Virus record (IMG/VR): IMGVR_UViG_3300030060_001868
Coordinates: 1 to 28,442 of that record
Direction: 5' to 3' (one strand)
DNA: 28,442 bases
Origin: a virus
Shown piece by piece: positions 7,860 to 13,974 of this stretch. Each line of letters begins with the position of its first letter. Position 1 is the stretch's first letter. The position numbers and the translations under genes were made by a program. A model generated the notes under the pieces. The model saw only the letters and a list, made by a program, of their open reading frames with translations. It was not told the origin of the DNA and searched no databases.

Positions 7860-8771
7860 ATGGCAATATCTAGAAGTCAATTAGTTAAAGAGTTAGAGCC
7901 AGGTTTAAATGCCTTGTTTGGACTCGAATATAATCGTTATGAAAATGAACATGCTGAAATCTTTACTACAGAAACATCTGACAGAGCTTTTGAAGAAGAA
8001 GTAATGTTAAGCGGTTTTGGTTCTGCACCTGTAAAATCAGAAGGTGCGAATGTAGTATTTGACCAAGCTAATGAATCTTTCACAGCGAGATACACACACG
8101 AAACTATCGCATTAGCATTTGCGATTACTGAAGAAGCTATTGAAGATAATTTGTATGACAGACTAGCTGGTCGTTATACAAGAGCACTAGCTAGAAGTAT
8201 GGCAAACACCAAGCAAGTAAAAGCTGCTAATGTATTAAACAATGCTTTTGACAGTAACTTCAAAGGCGGTGATGGAAAAGAGTTATGTTCTTTATTACAT
8301 CCACTATCAAATGGTGGTGTGTTGGAAAATACTTTAAACACTGCTGCTGATTTAAGCGAAACATCTTTAGAGCAATCTTTAATTGATATAGCTGCTTTCG
8401 TAGACGAAAGAGGATTAAAGATAGCAATGCAAGGTGTTAAGTTAATAATTCCAAAGGAGTTACAGTTTACAGCAGAAAGAATTATGAAGTCACCACAAAG
8501 AGTCGGTACTGCTGATAATGACATTAATGCTATGGCAAACATGGGTATGATACCTCAAGGCTATAGAGTTAATCATTATCTAACAGATACTGATGCCTTC
8601 TTCATTATGACAGATGCACCTAACGGACTAAAACAATTTGTTAGAAGTCCTATTAAGACTGCAATCGAAGGAGACTTTGATTCTGGTAATGTAAGATTTA
8701 AAGCAAGAGAAAGATATTCTTTTGGGTTCTCTGACCCTAGAGGTATTTTCGGCTCACCTGGTGCAGCTTAA
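7860..8771 (+). CDS. Major capsid protein
   Basis: A 303-residue protein with the look of an HK97-fold major capsid protein. It starts with a short helical arm (SQLVKELEPGLNALFGLEY), followed by FTTETSDRAFEEEVMLSGFG, an acidic loop region and the long spine helix LARSMANTKQVKAANVLNNAF (about 110-130). The segment KLIIPKELQFTAERIMKSPQ (about 193-212) and the C-terminal DPRGIFGSPG are typical for phage capsid proteins. It follows the scaffold-like gene and a head protein. A clear intrinsic terminator starts 26 nt after its stop, as is common for this highly expressed gene. No large N-terminal propeptide is evident, consistent with a separate scaffold. Confidence 0.85.
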   Translation: MAISRSQLVKELEPGLNALFGLEYNRYENEHAEIFTTETSDRAFEEEVMLSGFGSAPVKSEGANVVFDQANESFTARYTHETIALAFAITEEAIEDNLYDRLAGRYTRALARSMANTKQVKAANVLNNAFDSNFKGGDGKELCSLLHPLSNGGVLENTLNTAADLSETSLEQSLIDIAAFVDERGLKIAMQGVKLIIPKELQFTAERIMKSPQRVGTADNDINAMANMGMIPQGYRVNHYLTDTDAFFIMTDAPNGLKQFVRSPIKTAIEGDFDSGNVRFKARERYSFGFSDPRGIFGSPGAA

Positions 8772-8796
8772 TCTCTATAAATAATCGGTTGGAAAG

Positions 8797-8823
8797 AAGG
8801 GGTCTTAATGACCCCTTTTTTTT
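8797..8823 (+). terminator. Intrinsic terminator after the capsid gene
   Basis: A perfect 8-bp inverted repeat, AAGGGGTC (8797-8804) and GACCCCTT (8810-8817), with a 5-base loop TTAAT, is followed by T8 (8816-8823). It closes the capsid transcript. Confidence 0.92.
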
Positions 8824-8905
8824 GCTTAAACCGAACTGATTCGTATTTTTTACAATTTAGTAATATTACAAAAATGTAGGTTTTCTGCACCTTACAGAGG
8901 TATAT

Positions 8906-8934
8906 TTGCAAATCACATTATATTACATTATAAT
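8906..8934 (+). promoter_or_regulatory. Sigma70-like promoter of the two-gene insert
   Basis: TTGCAA (8906-8911), a 17-base spacer and a perfect TATAAT (8929-8934) lie in a 139-nt gap between the capsid terminator and the next gene. From the -10 box to the ATG at 8963 the sequence is nearly the same as at the promoter at 24389, including CAAAGGA and an A run before ATGACAAA. This shared leader raises confidence. Confidence 0.7.
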
Positions 8935-8962
8935 AATATTATAAACAAAGGAGATAAAAAAA

Positions 8963-9313
8963 ATGACAAAATATAAAATATACCAACCACAAATAGACAG
9001 AAACAATGTTTCATCAGAGATTGATAAAGCATGGCAAGAAGTAATTTTTCAACATAATATAAGTAATGAGGAATTAGAACTTAATGTAAATAAACTATCT
9101 GAAAATGTTTATAAGCACACAGGTAGTATTGATGCTAATAATTTAGATGAAGTTTTTCACATTGGTAATACTGACAGAAGTAAAGTAGAAACTACTGATA
9201 TACCTTTTGTAAGTGTAAGTGTTGGCGATTTAATTTTAGATACTGAAACTCTTGAGACAAATATTGTTGCAAGATTTGGTTTTACTCCAGTAAATGTAAA
9301 GGAGATTGCATAA
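8963..9313 (+). CDS. Hypothetical protein of promoter-terminator insert, gene 1
   Basis: A 116-residue acidic soluble protein that I do not recognise. It has Asn/Glu-rich helices at about 15-50 (SSEIDKAWQEVIFQHNISNEELEL) and a strand-like C-terminal half (DIPFVSVSVGDLILDTETLE, then NIVARFGFTPVNVKEIA). The ribosome site AAAGGAGAT is strong. Its stop overlaps the start of the 64-aa gene (TAATGG), so both are co-translated. The unit has its own promoter and terminator and sits between two virion genes, as do phage 'morons' expressed independently of the late genes. Homologues of the SVGDLI-type segment occur in small AT-rich phage genes by my impression only. Confidence 0.65.
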   Translation: MTKYKIYQPQIDRNNVSSEIDKAWQEVIFQHNISNEELELNVNKLSENVYKHTGSIDANNLDEVFHIGNTDRSKVETTDIPFVSVSVGDLILDTETLETNIVARFGFTPVNVKEIA

Positions 9314-9507
9314 TGGATATGATGGAGCAAATTAACCAAGCACAAAAAGATTATAAATTTTTTTCTAATATGTTAAAAAAATTAGAAAGAATTGAAAATA
9401 AAACTGAAGGCAACAAATATGCTATGAAACAATGTGAAGATATGTTATCTAATTTAAATCAGTTTTTTGAAGATGTGGACTACACCACACAAATCACATA
9501 CGATTAA
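9313..9507 (+). CDS. Hypothetical protein of promoter-terminator insert, gene 2
   Basis: A 64-residue, wholly helical, charged protein (NQAQKDYKFFSNMLKKLERI) with one Cys and an acidic tail (FFEDVDYTTQITYD). Its start overlaps the stop of the previous gene and an intrinsic terminator follows within 21 nt. Size, charge and setting recall small host-takeover or regulatory proteins, but no family is recognised. Confidence 0.6.
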   Translation: MDMMEQINQAQKDYKFFSNMLKKLERIENKTEGNKYAMKQCEDMLSNLNQFFEDVDYTTQITYD

Positions 9508-9527
9508 TTAACTAAATTATAATAAAC

Positions 9528-9559
9528 AAAAGAGGACTTACATAGTCCTCTTTTTTTTT
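9528..9559 (+). terminator. Intrinsic terminator after the two-gene insert
   Basis: An 11-bp perfect stem, AAAAGAGGACT (9528-9538) with AGTCCTCTTTT (9544-9554), has a 5-base loop TACAT and continues into T9 (9551-9559). It ends the unit that starts at 8906 and separates it from the downstream virion genes. Confidence 0.92.
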
Positions 9560-9648
9560 GTATACTGTTATTACCAAGAATTAATAACGGATATAGACTG
9601 GCTTGGCAGACAACCCTAGAGGACTATATCTACAACTAGGAGAAAATT
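9560..9648 (+). promoter_or_regulatory. Leader with possible weak promoter and long hairpin
   Basis: This 89-nt region must restart transcription after the terminator. A weak candidate is TTACCA (9571-9576), 17 bases, TAGACT (9594-9599), each matching four of six bases. GATATAG (9590-9596) is complementary to CTATATC (9624-9630), and within that loop GG-TTG can pair with CAA-CC around GCAGA. The ribosome site TAGGAG follows. It may be a structured 5' leader for the virion gene. Confidence 0.3.
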
Positions 9649-10269
9649 ATGGGAACTACAACTTTTTCAGGTCCAGTTCGTTCCGAAAACGGATTTCAAA
9701 CTATAACAAAAAACGCAACCACTGGTGCAATTACTGTAACTAGTGGGGATAAGATGTCAGTTGAAGCTACTGGTGGTGCTGGTATTGAAGGCACTGCTTC
9801 AGTTTATGTTACACAAGTAAATAGATTAAAAAGTGATGTTACTACAAATGTTAATATTGTGGAAACTAAAATTATGATTGATTTAACTGGTCTTAAAGAT
9901 GGAGGCACTGCTGGTGATATTATCGGTAAAGATGGAGCTGGTGTTGCTTTTATTGGGCAAGTAACAACTGCAAATCAAGGAACTGTTTTTGGGGTAACGA
10001 TGGCTTGTCTTGAAACACCTGCTGGTGGTAGCACAGATATTGATTTATTTTCTGCAACTGAAGGCACTGGTGTTAATGACACTGCAATCGGTGACCTTAC
10101 TGAAACACAAATTATTGATGCTGGTGCAGCATCTGCTGGTACAGTGGTTGCTGGTGGTGATATAGTTGCTGATCAGTTTTTATATTTGGTAAGTCAAGGC
10201 ACTGGCGATGCTACTTATACTGCTGGTAGATTTTTAATAACGATTACTGGTTTTGATGCAGCTAGTTAA
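9649..10269 (+). CDS. Virion structural protein, decoration-type
   Basis: A 206-residue protein beginning MGTTTFSGPVRSENGFQ, a start I associate with head-decoration-type proteins found after the capsid gene in marine phages. It is rich in Gly, Thr, Ala and Asp, with almost no aromatic residues or Lys after residue 90. Beta-strand repeats with turns such as GAGIEG, GGTAGD and ATGGAG fill the length. There is one Cys. It has a strong ribosome site (TAGGAG) and a short gap to the next virion gene. It may cover the capsid surface or fill a threefold position; this is inferred from order and composition. Confidence 0.65.
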   Translation: MGTTTFSGPVRSENGFQTITKNATTGAITVTSGDKMSVEATGGAGIEGTASVYVTQVNRLKSDVTTNVNIVETKIMIDLTGLKDGGTAGDIIGKDGAGVAFIGQVTTANQGTVFGVTMACLETPAGGSTDIDLFSATEGTGVNDTAIGDLTETQIIDAGAASAGTVVAGGDIVADQFLYLVSQGTGDATYTAGRFLITITGFDAAS

Positions 10270-10281
10270 TAGGAGAATATT

Positions 10282-10590
10282 ATGAACTCAGATATAGGAG
10301 CAAAAACTTTAACTAGCACTGGAACTATTCAGTCTGGTCGAACAAGATTGCTATCTATTTATTATGTGGGTCATGCGTCAGCAGGTAGTTTAACATTTAA
10401 AGATGGTGGTGGAAGTGGCACACAAAAACTTGTCATAGCTACACCAGCTTCAAGTGCTGCTGACCAATATCAAGTGGATATGCCTTTAGATGGTATTCTG
10501 TTTAAAAGCGACATGCACTTGACTATTAGCAATGTAACCTCTGTTACAGTTTTTGTAACACCGATTACTGCTGATACTGATAATGGATAG
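10282..10590 (+). CDS. Small virion-type protein
   Basis: A 102-residue beta-rich protein with many Ser, Thr and Gly residues and no Cys. It shows strand pairs such as RLLSIYYVGHASAGSLTFKD and SDMHLTISNVTSVTVFVTP. Such sheets fit a small virion or tail-associated domain. TAGGAG lies 8 nt upstream. The last 8 nt overlap the next gene. It somewhat resembles the 113-aa protein at 23478-23819 in length, composition and beta pattern (both end in ...I..V......), so they may be distant relatives, but this is a weak impression. Confidence 0.6.
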   Translation: MNSDIGAKTLTSTGTIQSGRTRLLSIYYVGHASAGSLTFKDGGGSGTQKLVIATPASSAADQYQVDMPLDGILFKSDMHLTISNVTSVTVFVTPITADTDNG

Positions 10591-10891
10591 TTATACAGAA
10601 GAATTACTTGGATTAAAGCGAGGTGGGATGCCACCTCGCAAGAAAAAATATTTTAGAAGCACAAAGTCTGGAGCTGGTATGACGAAAGCTGGTGTTGAAA
10701 AATACAGAAGAGATAATCCTGGTTCTAAATTAAAAACCGCAGTTACTAAAAAGAAAAACTTAACGAAAAAAGAGAAGTCTAGAAGAAAGTCATTTTGTGC
10801 TAGAAGTTTAGGACAGATGAAAAAATTTCCGAAAGCAGCTAAAAATCCTAATTCAAGATTACGACAAGCAAGAAGAAGATGGAGATGTTAA
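10583..10891 (+). CDS. Basic two-cysteine protein (GAGMTKAGVEKYRR type, DUF6321-like)
   Basis: A 102-residue very basic protein. The core SGAGMTKAGVEKYRRDNPGSK (about 29-49) and RRKSFCARSLGQMKKFP (67-83), then NPNSRLRQARRRWRC at the end, match a widespread phage protein family I know as DUF6321-like. It has exactly two cysteines, C72 and the last residue C102. These residues and the charge suggest a nucleic-acid-binding or virion-internal protein, but the family function is unknown to me. It overlaps its upstream neighbour by 8 nt and the next ATG follows its stop at once. Confidence 0.75.
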   Translation: MDSYTEELLGLKRGGMPPRKKKYFRSTKSGAGMTKAGVEKYRRDNPGSKLKTAVTKKKNLTKKEKSRRKSFCARSLGQMKKFPKAAKNPNSRLRQARRRWRC

Positions 10892-11350
10892 ATGAAACTA
10901 TCCGAAAACTTTAGTTTGCATGAATTTACTAAATCACAAACTGCTATAAGAAATAACATAGACAACACACCAAATGAAAAACAAATATTTAATTTAAGAA
11001 ATTTATGTGTGCATGTTTTACAACCAATTCGTAATAATTTTTTACAACCAGTAATAATATCCTCTGGATTTAGGTGTGTAGAATTAAATATTAAAATTGG
11101 TGGCAGCATTAAATCACAACATGTGCAAGGTCAAGCTGCAGATATTGAAGTAGTTGGAGTAGATAATTCTCATTTATCTAATTACATAAATGATAATTTA
11201 AAATTTGACCAATTAATTTTAGAGTTTTATGATGGAGTAGACCCACACTCTGGTTGGGTTCATGTATCGTATAGTACAGAAAACAATAGACTAAAATACA
11301 TGGAGGCTTATAAAAACGAAGAAGGCAAAACTAAATATAGGATGAAGTAA
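10892..11350 (+). CDS. M15-family zinc peptidase (endolysin candidate)
   Basis: A 152-residue protein of the peptidase M15 (D-Ala-D-Ala carboxypeptidase/VanY-like) group, common as phage cell-wall hydrolases. N-terminal NFSLHEFTKSQTA (6-18) and helix FNLRNLCVHVLQPIRNNF lead to the substrate motif SSGFRC (57-62). The zinc ligands appear as H77 and D84 in QHVQGQAADIEV and H124 in GWVHVSY, with E111 in LEFYDG as likely catalytic acid. No signal peptide is present, so export would need a holin; the 3-TM protein at 3859 and the 42-aa protein next door are candidates. It could instead be virion-borne. Start follows the previous stop directly. Confidence 0.85.
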   Translation: MKLSENFSLHEFTKSQTAIRNNIDNTPNEKQIFNLRNLCVHVLQPIRNNFLQPVIISSGFRCVELNIKIGGSIKSQHVQGQAADIEVVGVDNSHLSNYINDNLKFDQLILEFYDGVDPHSGWVHVSYSTENNRLKYMEAYKNEEGKTKYRMK

Positions 11351-11478
11351 TGGAATCAGTAACACCAGAATTAATCGAAACACTACACAATATATCTTGG
11401 TTTGATGGTATCTGTTATATCATATTAGGTTTAGGAACATATGCAGTGTATAGATGGATAAAAAGTAAATGGCGATAG
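11350..11478 (+). CDS. 42-aa single-pass membrane protein next to the peptidase
   Basis: A 42-residue frame whose ATG overlaps the peptidase stop (TAATGG). After an acidic N-terminus (MESVTPELIETLHNISWFD) comes one hydrophobic segment, GICYIILGLGTYAVY (about 20-34), then a basic end RWIKSKWR. This N-acidic, single-TM, C-basic layout fits a small holin, antiholin or other lysis helper. No family is recognised. It overlaps the following basic gene by 10 nt. Confidence 0.6.
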   Translation: MESVTPELIETLHNISWFDGICYIILGLGTYAVYRWIKSKWR

Positions 11479-11627
11479 GTAGAAGTCAAATGAGACAACA
11501 AGTTTCTAAACCACCACAGAAAAAAAAGTGGTCGATGAAACGCAAGAAAAAAATTAATTGTGCTAGACCAAAAGGGTTTAGTGAGAGAGCTTATTGTCAA
11601 GGTAAAAAGAAGAGACAACGCAAGTAG
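11469..11627 (+). CDS. 52-aa basic two-cysteine protein
   Basis: A 52-residue protein with about 40 percent Lys plus Arg. The central part, INCARPKGFSERAYCQGKKK (29-48), is a motif I associate with small proteins of marine phages. It has exactly two cysteines, C31 and C43. The spacing could bind a metal together with other ligands or form a disulfide, but no histidines are present. It overlaps the 42-aa membrane gene by 10 nt. Nucleic-acid or virion role is inferred from charge. Confidence 0.65.
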   Translation: MAIGRSQMRQQVSKPPQKKKWSMKRKKKINCARPKGFSERAYCQGKKKRQRK

Positions 11628-11669
11628 ACAAGTAAGATCTAGATTGTTATTATTAGAAAAGGATAAAAA

Positions 11670-11945
11670 ATGACAAAATTATGTGAAAGAGGAAAAAGAG
11701 CTGCTAAGAAAAAATTTAAGGTTTATCCCAGCGCATATGCTAATGCGTATGCTTCAAAAATATGTGCAGGTAAAATTAAAGACCCAAGTGGTGTAAAAAG
11801 AAAAGATTTTAAAGGACCTAAACCTGCAAAGACTGGAGCTTTAATTAGCACTTATGAAGGACATGAAGTAACAAAAAGTCCTTTACAAGGAGAGTATGGG
11901 ATTAATAAAAGTGCACAACTGTATTATAAAGATTTACTTGGCTAA
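11670..11945 (+). CDS. Basic two-cysteine protein (KVYPSAYANAYASKIC type)
   Basis: A 91-residue basic protein with the motif LCERGKRAAKKKFKVYPSAY (4-23) followed by ANAYASKICAGK (24-35). This PSAYAN-xx-ASK-x-C motif occurs widely in phage proteins of unknown function. Its two cysteines are C5 and C32. The C-terminal end is QLYYKDLLG, similar to the end of the next gene (DYYKGIL). AAAGGA precedes the start, and the stop overlaps the next ATG (TAATGG). Function unknown; small basic virion protein is a reasonable guess. Confidence 0.72.
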   Translation: MTKLCERGKRAAKKKFKVYPSAYANAYASKICAGKIKDPSGVKRKDFKGPKPAKTGALISTYEGHEVTKSPLQGEYGINKSAQLYYKDLLG

Positions 11946-12238
11946 TGGCTAAGAGTGGTTTAAAAAAATGGTTTGCTCAAAAATGGGTAGACATAGGCAG
12001 TAAAAAAAAAGATGGTTCATTTGCACCTTGTGGTAGAAGTAAACAAAAAGCAGATGCGAAAAGAAAATATCCTAAATGTGTTCCTTTAGCTAAAGCTAGA
12101 AGAATGACGGAAGGACAAAGAAAAAGTGCAGTGAGTAGAAAAAGAGCAAAAGCTCAAGGAGTTGGTGGTAAACCAACAAATGTTAAAACTTTTGCAGTCG
12201 AAGGTGGGCTAGCAGATTATTATAAAGGAATATTATAA
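11945..12238 (+). CDS. Basic two-cysteine protein (KKWVDIGSKKKDGSFAPCGR type)
   Basis: A 97-residue very basic protein. It contains WFAQKWVDIGSKKKDGSFAP (9-28) then CGRS, RKYPKCVPLAKARRM (40-54) and SAVSRKRAKAQG (about 61-72). This combination is a known small-protein type of phages whose role I do not know. The two cysteines are C29 and C45. The end, DYYKGIL, resembles the end of the previous gene. Coupled to it by a one-base overlap. Confidence 0.72.
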   Translation: MAKSGLKKWFAQKWVDIGSKKKDGSFAPCGRSKQKADAKRKYPKCVPLAKARRMTEGQRKSAVSRKRAKAQGVGGKPTNVKTFAVEGGLADYYKGIL

Positions 12239-12250
12239 AGGAGTAGTGTA

Positions 12251-12895
12251 ATGACTAAAAAAGTAAGAAAAAATAAAAAAAATAAAAATAAATTCAAAGT
12301 ACAAAAACCTTTAGAGGTAAGAACTTTACCGAATATATTTAATCCAGATGGTACTTTAAATAAATTTTATAAAAAATCTGGTGGTGGAGTTTCGGAAGGA
12401 ATTAAAAATATTCAAGCAAAAGGTATGAAAGATGGTGATACTGTAGTGGTAGATGGTAAAAGAATACCAGTAATTAAACCAGAAAATAAATTTATTAAAA
12501 GAAAACCAACAAAAAAAGAAATGCAAGAAGATAGAGCTAAAAACAGACCCTCTCGTAATATTACAGGAGACAGAGCTGTAGTTAGAAGAAAGAAAAAATT
12601 TCAAAGTGATATGTTGAAAGCTGCTCAAGCTGGTTTTGGTCTTGGTAAAAAGTTTGGAGTTGAAAAACCACAGCAACAAAAACCTCTAGGAGAAATAGGA
12701 AAAAAAACTGGTGATATGATACTTTCTCCTAAAGCTGATTTAGATGGAGATGGTATGTTTAGTGAATACGAAAAGAAAAGAGGTATGGCAGTACAAAAAG
12801 CTATGGCAGAAAACGATAAACCAGTAAAGGTTGCTCAAGCAAGTCAAGGTCGTGGTATAGCTATTCGTGGAACAAAATTTAAAGGTGTATTTTAG
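12251..12895 (+). CDS. Hypothetical protein with EF-hand-like calcium loop
   Basis: A 214-residue protein with a strongly basic N-terminus (KKVRKNKKNKNKFK, 3-16) and a basic middle. At 163-174 lies DLDGDGMFSEYE, a 12-residue loop that matches the canonical EF-hand pattern: Asp at 1, 3 and 5, Gly at 6, Ser at 9 and Glu at 12. A helix follows (KKRGMAVQKAMAEND), but the preceding helix is short. The C-terminus GRGIAIRGTKFKGVF is similar to the end of the 121-aa protein at 2901-3266. Strong AAAGGAG ribosome site. It sits between the two-cysteine cluster and the adaptor genes. A calcium-binding virion protein is possible; no family is recognised beyond the loop. Confidence 0.7.
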   Translation: MTKKVRKNKKNKNKFKVQKPLEVRTLPNIFNPDGTLNKFYKKSGGGVSEGIKNIQAKGMKDGDTVVVDGKRIPVIKPENKFIKRKPTKKEMQEDRAKNRPSRNITGDRAVVRRKKKFQSDMLKAAQAGFGLGKKFGVEKPQQQKPLGEIGKKTGDMILSPKADLDGDGMFSEYEKKRGMAVQKAMAENDKPVKVAQASQGRGIAIRGTKFKGVF

Positions 12896-12903
12896 GATAA
12901 GAT

Positions 12904-13593
12904 ATGGCAACTTCTGGAACTACAGCATTTGATTTAGATATAGATGATATTATACAAGAGGCTTATGAAAGATGCGGAGTTAGAACTAATTCTGGATATG
13001 ATTTAAAATCTGCTAGAAGAAGTTTAAATATATTATTTAGTGAGTGGGGTAATAGAGGAGTACATTTATGGAAAGTAGAATTAAAAACTCAAGAGCTTAC
13101 TGCTGGAACAGCGACATATGATGCACCTACAAATGCGAATGATATTTTAGAGGCTTATATATCAACGACTACCTCTCAAACTGCTACAACCAATGATGTA
13201 TCACTAACTAAAATAAGTAGAAGTGAATATGCTGCCTTACCAAATAAAGGATCTCAAGGTCAACCTAGTCAGTATTATGTTGATAGACAAACTACACCTA
13301 AAATAACTTTGTATCAAACACCAGATGCTTCTACATATAAATGTGTGAAATATTATTATTTAAAAAGAATTGAGGATGCTGGTTCATACTCTAATGAAGC
13401 AGACATAGTATTTAGGTTTATACCTTGTATGGTTGCAGGTCTTGCTTATTATTTATCACTAAAAAGAAATCCACAATTAGTCCAACAAAATAAATTATTA
13501 TATGAAGATGAATTACAAAGAGCTTTAACAGAGGATGGACAAAGAACTTCTGTGTATATTACACCACAGAGTTATTTTCCACAAGGTGCTTAG
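12904..13593 (+). CDS. Head-tail adaptor (P22 gp4 / SU10 adaptor-like)
   Basis: A 229-residue protein resembling adaptor or tail-tube-A-type proteins that bind under the portal. Key parts are DIDDIIQEAYERCGVRTNSG (12-31), SARRSLNILFSEWGNRGVHLW (36-56) with the family-typical FSEWGNRG-hLW, then strands ending in TYDAP, and the C-terminal helices FRFIPCMVAGLAYYLSLKRN (about 167-186) followed by LYEDELQRALTEDGQR. Length is typical for such proteins (about 200-230). A related-looking protein lies at 13971. They may form two layers of the connector, or one may be a tail tube protein. Confidence 0.7.
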   Translation: MATSGTTAFDLDIDDIIQEAYERCGVRTNSGYDLKSARRSLNILFSEWGNRGVHLWKVELKTQELTAGTATYDAPTNANDILEAYISTTTSQTATTNDVSLTKISRSEYAALPNKGSQGQPSQYYVDRQTTPKITLYQTPDASTYKCVKYYYLKRIEDAGSYSNEADIVFRFIPCMVAGLAYYLSLKRNPQLVQQNKLLYEDELQRALTEDGQRTSVYITPQSYFPQGA

Positions 13594-13974
13594 ATGCCAT
13601 ATGCAAGAGGTAAATATGCAAAAGCAATATCAGATAGATCAGGCATGGCATTTCCTTATAATGAAATGGTAAAAGAATGGAATGGTTTACTGGTACATAA
13701 ATCTGAATATGAAGAAAAACATCCACAAATTAGAAGAAAACATATTAAGGGAGATGCTATAGCTTTAGCAAACGCAAGACCTAGACCTAAAGATGATGAT
13801 AAACAATTTGTGCTATATATCAGTAGTGGTTTTTTTGCAGAAAGCGGAGATAGTGGTATAAACAGTGGTGCAAGTATGACAGTAACAGACAGTAAGGATA
13901 TATTAGGAACAACTTTAACTTCTTTTGAATTAACAACATCTGTTGGAACAGATTTTACAGTGACAATAACATGA
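13594..13974 (+). CDS. Small virion-type protein between adaptor genes
   Basis: A 126-residue protein with the N-terminal block ARGKYAKAISDRSGMAFPYN (4-23) followed by EMVKEWNGLLVHKSEYEEKHPQ. I associate this block with a conserved protein of many marine phages. The SDRS position looks like where a paired-Cys motif could sit in relatives, but here both positions are Ser. The second half (75-126) is Ser/Thr/Gly-rich and beta-like. The start is immediately after the previous stop and the end overlaps the next start (ATGA). Probably a small tail or connector component. Confidence 0.6.
   Translation: MPYARGKYAKAISDRSGMAFPYNEMVKEWNGLLVHKSEYEEKHPQIRRKHIKGDAIALANARPRPKDDDKQFVLYISSGFFAESGDSGINSGASMTVTDSKDILGTTLTSFELTTSVGTDFTVTIT

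Noticed and set aside
9580-9600. T7-type phage RNA polymerase promoter (TAATAACGG...TATAG)
   Set aside because: The spacing is three bases short of the T7 pattern and no other copy was found before other virion genes.
13594-13974. Zinc-ribbon reading of the ISDRSG motif in the 126-aa protein
   Set aside because: Both possible ligand positions are Ser here and no other Cys pair is present, so metal binding cannot be supported.
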